Source: Clostridium sp. (GTDB lineage Bacteria; Bacillota; Clostridia; Clostridiales; Clostridiaceae). Taken from it: a stretch of 38,377 nucleotides of DNA. The notes beneath the pieces were generated by a model. It did not search any database. It had not been told where the DNA came from and worked only from the letters and a program-made list of their open reading frames with translations. Below are positions 34,667 to 38,377 of the stretch, piece after piece. Location of the stretch: NCBI GenBank assembly GCA_031292145.1, contig JARLHR010000238.1:1-38377 (forward strand), in the 5' to 3' direction. Positions within the stretch are counted from its first letter, which is position 1, and each line of letters opens with the position of its first letter. The position numbers and the translations under genes were made by a program.

Positions 34667-36019
34667 ATGGCTTTCGAAGGATTAGGTGAAAAATTACAGG
34701 AGACTTTCAGAAAATTAAAAGGTAAAGGGAAGTTGACTGAAAAAGATATAAAAGAAGCCATGAGAGAAGTAAAGCTTGCCTTATTAGAAGCAGACGTTAA
34801 CTATAAAGTTGTAAAACAATTTATTTCTTCTGTTAGTTCTAAGTGTGTTGGAAGTGAAGTTCTTGAAAGTTTAACACCAGGACAACATGTAATAAAAATA
34901 GTTAATGAAGAACTTACTAATCTTATGGGTGGAAGTGAAAGTAAACTTAACTACAGCAGTTCTGGACTTACAGTTATACTGTTAGTTGGTTTACAAGGGG
35001 CAGGTAAAACTACTATGTGTGGTAAACTTGCATTAAACCTTAGAAAAGATAATAAGAAACCATTATTAGTTGCTTGTGATATTTACAGACCTGCTGCTAT
35101 AAAACAATTAGAAGTAGTGGGAAAGCAAATTGAAATTCCAGTATTCTCAATGGGAGATAAAGTTAGCCCGGTTGAAATTGCAAAAAATGGAATAGCTCAT
35201 GCGAAAGAAAATGGTAATAACATAGTTATTATAGATACTGCAGGTAGACTTCACATTGATGAAGAATTAATGCAGGAATTAAAAAATATAAAAGAAAATG
35301 TAAAACCATCAGAAATATTATTGGTTGTTGATGCTATGACAGGGCAAGATGCTGTTAATGTAGCAGAAAGCTTTAATAATGATTTAGATTTAACTGGAGT
35401 TATTTTGACAAAGTTAGATGGTGATACTAGAGGTGGAGCTGCACTATCAATTAAAAGCATAATTGATAAACCAATTAAGTATGCTGGTGTTGGTGAAAAG
35501 ATGAATGACTTTGAAGTGTTCCATCCAGATAGAATGGCTTCAAGAATTTTAGGAATGGGTGATGTACTGTCACTTATTGAAAAGGCTCAAGAAGCTATTG
35601 ATGAAAAGGAAGCTGCTGATTTAGGTAAGAGAATGTTAAATCAAGAATTTAACTTTGAAGATTATCTAATGGCAATGGAGCAAATGAAAAAGCTCGGACC
35701 TTTAAATAAAATAATGGAAATGATACCTGGTTTGAATTCAAAGGAACTTCAAGGAGTTGATTTTGATAAGAGCACAGAAACTCTTGATAGAACCAAAGCC
35801 ATTATCCAATCTATGACAACTAAAGAAAGAAGAAATCCAGGGCTTATATTGAAATCTGCTTCAAGAAAAAGCAGAATTGCTAAAGGATCAGGTACAAGTG
35901 TGCAAGAAGTTAACAAACTCATGAAAGGCTATGAAATGATGAAAAAGAACATGAAACAAATGAAATCATTTCAAAAGCAAGCAAAAAAAGGTGGATTATT
36001 TGGTAAGTTACCTTTTTAG
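34667..36019 (+). CDS. ffh: Signal recognition particle protein Ffh
   Basis: The GTPase that binds signal sequences on nascent chains and 4.5S/6S RNA, delivering ribosomes to FtsY. The 450-aa protein has an N domain (1-90), a G domain with P-loop GLQGAGKTT (108-116), DIYRPAAIKQLE, DTAGRLHID and TKLDGDTRGG, and a C-terminal M domain with the methionine-rich end MMKKNMKQMKSFQK. The M domain's RNA-binding motif is SGTSVQEVNKLMK. AAGGAGGAGG lies before ATG. ylxM precedes and rpsP follows (43-base gap), as in most Firmicutes. The SRP RNA gene is not in this window. Confidence 0.98.
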   Translation: MAFEGLGEKLQETFRKLKGKGKLTEKDIKEAMREVKLALLEADVNYKVVKQFISSVSSKCVGSEVLESLTPGQHVIKIVNEELTNLMGGSESKLNYSSSGLTVILLVGLQGAGKTTMCGKLALNLRKDNKKPLLVACDIYRPAAIKQLEVVGKQIEIPVFSMGDKVSPVEIAKNGIAHAKENGNNIVIIDTAGRLHIDEELMQELKNIKENVKPSEILLVVDAMTGQDAVNVAESFNNDLDLTGVILTKLDGDTRGGAALSIKSIIDKPIKYAGVGEKMNDFEVFHPDRMASRILGMGDVLSLIEKAQEAIDEKEAADLGKRMLNQEFNFEDYLMAMEQMKKLGPLNKIMEMIPGLNSKELQGVDFDKSTETLDRTKAIIQSMTTKERRNPGLILKSASRKSRIAKGSGTSVQEVNKLMKGYEMMKKNMKQMKSFQKQAKKGGLFGKLPF

Positions 36020-36062
36020 AGTTGAAATATAATAATTATCCTTTGAAGGAGGTGAAATTAAA

Positions 36063-36308
36063 ATGGCAGTAAAAATTAGATTAAGAAGAATGGGTGCTAA
36101 GAAAGCTCCTTTCTATAGAATAATCGTTGCTGATTCAAGAGCACCAAGAGATGGTAAATTCATCGATGAGATTGGATACTATAATCCATTAACTGAACCA
36201 GTTGAAGTTAAAATCAACGAAGAAAAAGCTAATGAATGGTTATCTAATGGAGCACAACCAACAGAAGTAGTTAAAAGACTTTTCACTAATGCAGGACTTA
36301 CTAAGTAA
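36063..36308 (+). CDS. rpsP: 30S ribosomal protein S16
   Basis: An 81-aa small-subunit protein with the typical start [19 protein letters not shown] and [20 protein letters not shown] lies 8 bases before ATG. It begins the conserved rpsP-khpA-rimM-trmD-rplS run. Codon use is richer in preferred codons than its neighbours, as expected of a highly expressed gene. Confidence 0.98.
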   Translation: MAVKIRLRRMGAKKAPFYRIIVADSRAPRDGKFIDEIGYYNPLTEPVEVKINEEKANEWLSNGAQPTEVVKRLFTNAGLTK

Positions 36309-36326
36309 TTTTTGGAGGTGAATTCT

Positions 36327-36348
36327 ACAGTTAGTACATACTAATTGT
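36327..36348 (+). promoter_or_regulatory. Hairpin between ribosome site and start codon of khpA
   Basis: A perfect ribosome site GGAGGTG (36314-36320) is 36 bases from the khpA ATG. Between them ACAGTTAG (36327-36334) and CTAATTGT (36341-36348) form an 8-bp stem with one G-U pair and the loop TACATA. If the hairpin folds, the site-to-start distance drops to about 14-16 bases. Confidence 0.6.
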
Positions 36349-36356
36349 GGACGTTT

Positions 36357-36584
36357 ATGAAGGAATTAGTTGAATTTATAGCTAAATCTCTTGTTGAAAA
36401 ACCAGATGAAGTTATTGTTGATGAAGTAAATGGAGAACACTCCATAATACTAGAATTAAAAGTAGCTCCAGAAGATATGGGAAAGATTATAGGAAAACAA
36501 GGAAGAATTGCTAAGGCTATAAGAACAGTTGTTAAAGCTGCAGCACTTAAACAGAATAAACGAGTTATAGTAGAAATCATCTAA
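36357..36584 (+). CDS. khpA: KH domain RNA-binding protein KhpA
   Basis: A 75-aa single KH-domain protein with the GxxG loop in [14 protein letters not shown]. In streptococci KhpA pairs with KhpB (EloR) to bind RNAs and control cell division and elongation. It lies between rpsP and rimM in most Firmicutes. The start is ATG 36357 ([11 protein letters not shown]), matching the family; a TTG at 36345 in frame follows an immediate stop codon and would add four unrelated residues. The ribosome site is displaced by a hairpin (36327-36348), which may lower or regulate its translation. A terminator follows. Confidence 0.93.
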   Translation: MKELVEFIAKSLVEKPDEVIVDEVNGEHSIILELKVAPEDMGKIIGKQGRIAKAIRTVVKAAALKQNKRVIVEII

Positions 36585-36589
36585 AAATT

Positions 36590-36617
36590 AAGAGTTAGGG
36601 TTAACCTAGCTCTTTTT
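36590..36617 (+). terminator. Terminator after khpA
   Basis: The stem AAGAGTTAGG (36590-36599) / CCTAGCTCTT (36605-36614) includes one G-U pair and has the loop GTTAA. It runs into five T. It may partly separate rpsP-khpA from rimM-trmD. Confidence 0.8.
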
Positions 36618-36693
36618 CAATATACATAAAGTATAAAATTTTCAAAATTTGAAAGACTTTAATTAATATAAAGATTAAATAGAGGTGGGAAAA

Positions 36694-37191
36694 ATGGCAA
36701 AGCTATTTAAAATAGGCCAGATAGTAAATACTCATGGAGTTAAAGGAGAAGTTAAAGTTTATCCGTTAACAGAAGATGTAAATAAATTTAAACGATTAAA
36801 AGTTGTTTTAATAGGTGGAGTGGAAAAGAATATTTTAGGAGTCAAGTTTCAAAAGGACAGAGTTATATTAAAAATAGAGGGAATAGATTCCATGAATGAT
36901 GCAGAAACGTATAAACAAAAATATGTTGAAATACCTCGAGAAAAGGAACCAGAACTTCCGCCAGATACTTATTATGTTGTAGACTTAAAGGAATGCACAG
37001 TTTATGATACTAATGAAAAGGAAATAGGAAGAATTTTTGATGTAATCAGTACGCCTAATAATGATGTATATTGGATTAAAGAACCAAAAGAATTATTAAT
37101 ACCAGTTCTTAGAGATATAGTTCTTAGTGTTGATATAGAGTCAAAAAAAGTAGTTATTAAGCCAGTAGGTGAATGGCAAGATGAAGATTAG
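36694..37191 (+). CDS. rimM: 16S rRNA processing protein RimM
   Basis: A 30S assembly factor that binds S19 and helps mature the 3' domain of 16S rRNA. The 165-aa protein has an N-terminal RimM domain ([20 protein letters not shown]) and a C-terminal PRC barrel (from about 90, with YVVDL and [12 protein letters not shown]). The start is ATG 36694, 6 bases after AGAGGTG; an in-frame GTG at 36685 overlaps that site. It overlaps the next gene, trmD, by 11 bases. Confidence 0.96.
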   Translation: MAKLFKIGQIVNTHGVKGEVKVYPLTEDVNKFKRLKVVLIGGVEKNILGVKFQKDRVILKIEGIDSMNDAETYKQKYVEIPREKEPELPPDTYYVVDLKECTVYDTNEKEIGRIFDVISTPNNDVYWIKEPKELLIPVLRDIVLSVDIESKKVVIKPVGEWQDED

Positions 37192-37912
37192 TATATTAAC
37201 ATTGTTTCCAGAGATGTTTTCCATTTTTGACCATAGCATTATAGGCAGAGCAAGGGAAAATGATATAATAGAGTTTAACTTGTTAAATATAAGGGATTAT
37301 ACTTTAAATAAGCATAAGAAGGTTGATGATTACCCTTATGGTGGCGGCGCAGGAATGGTAATGGCACCGCAGCCGATAGTAGATGGCATAAGGAAAGCAA
37401 AGGAAAATAACAAAGGTAAAGTTGTGTTTTTAGGACCTAGAGGAAAAACTTTTAATCAAGAAGTCGCTAAGGAACTTTCTAATGAAGAGAATCTTATATT
37501 TATATGTGGACATTATGAAGGCATAGATGAGAGAATTTACAAACATATAGATATGGAGATTTCCCTTGGGGATTTTGTTTTAACTGGAGGAGAGATGGCA
37601 GCAATTCCGGTTATAGATTCTATTTTAAGGCTTATTCCAGGCGTTTTAGGGAAAGAAGAAAGTTTTATGGAAGAATCTTTTTATAATGGATTATTAGAAT
37701 ATCCTCAGTATACTAGACCAGAAGAGTTTGAAGGAGATAAGGTACCAGATATTCTGTTATCGGGGCATCATGAAAATATAAGAAAGTGGAGAAGGCTTAA
37801 ATCTCTTGAGATAACTAAGAAAAATAGACCTGATTTATATAAAAATATTACTTTAACTAAAGAAGATATTAAAATTTTAAAAAATAGCAAAGATCAAGAA
37901 AATAAAAAATAA
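37181..37912 (+). CDS. trmD: tRNA (guanine-37-N1)-methyltransferase TrmD
   Basis: Methylates G37 next to the anticodon of tRNAs that read CNN codons, preventing frameshifts. It is a SPOUT (knotted) enzyme of 243 aa. Motifs: [11 protein letters not shown] (51-61), [18 protein letters not shown] (110-118) and the knot region [18 protein letters not shown]. The C-terminal half has PQYTRPEEF and [13 protein letters not shown]. The start is ATG 37181 inside the end of rimM, 9 bases after AGGTG. A GTG at 37169 would overlap that site and add four residues. Confidence 0.96.
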   Translation: MKISILTLFPEMFSIFDHSIIGRARENDIIEFNLLNIRDYTLNKHKKVDDYPYGGGAGMVMAPQPIVDGIRKAKENNKGKVVFLGPRGKTFNQEVAKELSNEENLIFICGHYEGIDERIYKHIDMEISLGDFVLTGGEMAAIPVIDSILRLIPGVLGKEESFMEESFYNGLLEYPQYTRPEEFEGDKVPDILLSGHHENIRKWRRLKSLEITKKNRPDLYKNITLTKEDIKILKNSKDQENKK

Positions 37913-37918
37913 TTTTTG

Positions 37919-37947
37919 TTGAAATATAAAAAATTATGTGATAAGAT
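37919..37947 (+). promoter_or_regulatory. Promoter of rplS
   Basis: TTGAAA (37919-37924) and TAAGAT (37942-37947) are 17 bases apart, and a TG one base before the -10 box gives an extended -10. Transcription would start near 37954, making a leader of about 76 bases. Confidence 0.7.
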
Positions 37948-37953
37948 TAAACT

Positions 37954-38015
37954 TGTGCTAGTACGGGCGTTCCTCTGTCAATGAATATATGTTAAGAACG
38001 TCAAATTATCTATAA
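37954..38015 (+). promoter_or_regulatory. L19-type ribosomal protein leader of rplS
   Basis: The leader contains the stem GGCGTTC (37966-37972) / GAACGTC (37996-38002), 7 bp with one G-U pair, after the conserved-looking GTGCTAGTAC. Its position just before rplS and its size fit the Firmicute L19 leader family, which lets excess L19 repress its own synthesis. The match is by structure and place, not by search. Confidence 0.6.
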
Positions 38016-38029
38016 GGAGGGAATGCACA

Positions 38030-38377
38030 ATGAATGAAATAATAAGAGCTATAGAAGCTGAACAAATCAGAACTGACTTACCTAACTTTAGAATCGGGGA
38101 TACTATAAAGGTATATGTTAAGATTCAAGAAGGTAACAAAGAAAGAATTCAAATGTTCGAAGGTACTGTTATCAAAAAACAAAATGGTGGTTTAAGAGAA
38201 ACTTTCACTGTAAGAAGAGTTGCTTATGGAACTGGTGTTGAAAGAACATTCCCAATGAATGCACCAATCATCGACAAAATTGAAATCGCAAGAAAAGGTA
38301 AAGTTAGAAGAGCTAAACTTTACTACTTAAGAGATAGAGTTGGTAAGGCTGCTAAAGTTAAAGAATTATTAACTAGA
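38030..38377 (+). CDS. rplS: 50S ribosomal protein L19 (runs off the window)
   Basis: 116 codons are present, reading [20 protein letters not shown] at the start and ending KELLTR, which is close to or at the usual C-terminus, so perhaps only the stop codon is missing. L19 sits at the 30S-50S interface. AAGGAGGG lies 8 bases before ATG. The gene has its own promoter and leader (37919-38015), and its place after trmD is the standard order. Confidence 0.96.
   Translation, partial: MNEIIRAIEAEQIRTDLPNFRIGDTIKVYVKIQEGNKERIQMFEGTVIKKQNGGLRETFTVRRVAYGTGVERTFPMNAPIIDKIEIARKGKVRRAKLYYLRDRVGKAAKVKELLTR

Noticed and set aside
36318-36344. Eight-codon leader peptide GTG..TAA before khpA
   Set aside because: The GTG is part of the ribosome site itself, so it has no site of its own; the hairpin explains the spacer better.

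Overview
The window is one continuous block of a low-GC, endospore-forming Firmicute chromosome. Its gene order (coaBC-priA-def-fmt, rsmB-rlmN-stp-prkC-rsgA-rpe-thiN-spoVM-rpmB, asp23-yloV-recG-rsmD-coaD, ylbJ, pta-ackA, yceD-rpmF-plsX-acpP-rnc-smc-ftsY-ylxM-ffh-rpsP-khpA-rimM-trmD-rplS) is the conserved housekeeping layout of Clostridium sensu stricto. The very AT-rich sequence, A/T-ending codons, strong GGAGG ribosome sites, spoVM and ylbJ, and the adjacent pta and ackA genes all fit a saccharolytic, acid-forming Clostridium. I cannot name the species from sequence alone. There are no phage genes, transposases, CRISPR arrays, tRNA or rRNA genes.

Layout: 1-117 is the end of coaBC, with a terminator over its stop. 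262-9628 is a tightly packed forward operon: primosome helicase, N-formyl-methionine cycle enzymes, a membrane zinc peptidase, two rRNA methyltransferases and the PP2C phosphatase / PASTA kinase pair. 9829-12168 holds rsgA, rpe, thiN and the tiny spoVM gene. rpmB (12245-12436) is on the minus strand. After a 560-base gap containing a 252-base palindrome come asp23 and a DAK2-domain kinase gene, then a repeat-rich 525-base gap, then recG-rsmD-coaD and a coiled-coil protein gene. ylbJ and tmcAL are on the minus strand (19428-21840). A 646-base AT-rich divergent gap leads to pta-ackA (acetate/ATP formation), then yceD-rpmF, a palindromic repeat region, and the lipid and RNA genes plsX, acpP and rnc. 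From 28310 on come an Elp3-like radical SAM gene, a 32-codon membrane peptide, smc, ftsY, ylxM-ffh (the signal recognition particle set), rpsP-khpA-rimM-trmD, and rplS behind an L19-type leader. rplS runs off the end, probably lacking only its stop codon.

The genes cover core growth functions: initiation and maturation of translation, ribosome assembly, chromosome restart and condensation, membrane protein targeting, phospholipid entry, and ATP from acetyl-phosphate. I found no novel multi-gene system. The unexplained material lies between genes: (1) long palindromes at 12638-12889, 19222-19409 and 25728-26089, two of which share a stem core with three compensatory base-pair changes; (2) a heptamer-armed hairpin family near 15251, 24784 and 34081; (3) starts that break the usual ribosome-site spacing (khpA with a hairpin between ribosome site and AUG, yceD with no site, tmcAL with the site touching the AUG); (4) a 32-base direct repeat upstream of pta; (5) small-protein genes. 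Several gene starts are set here at positions downstream of the longest open frame (prkC, pta, rnc, ftsY, khpA, rimM, trmD), with reasons given in each entry.
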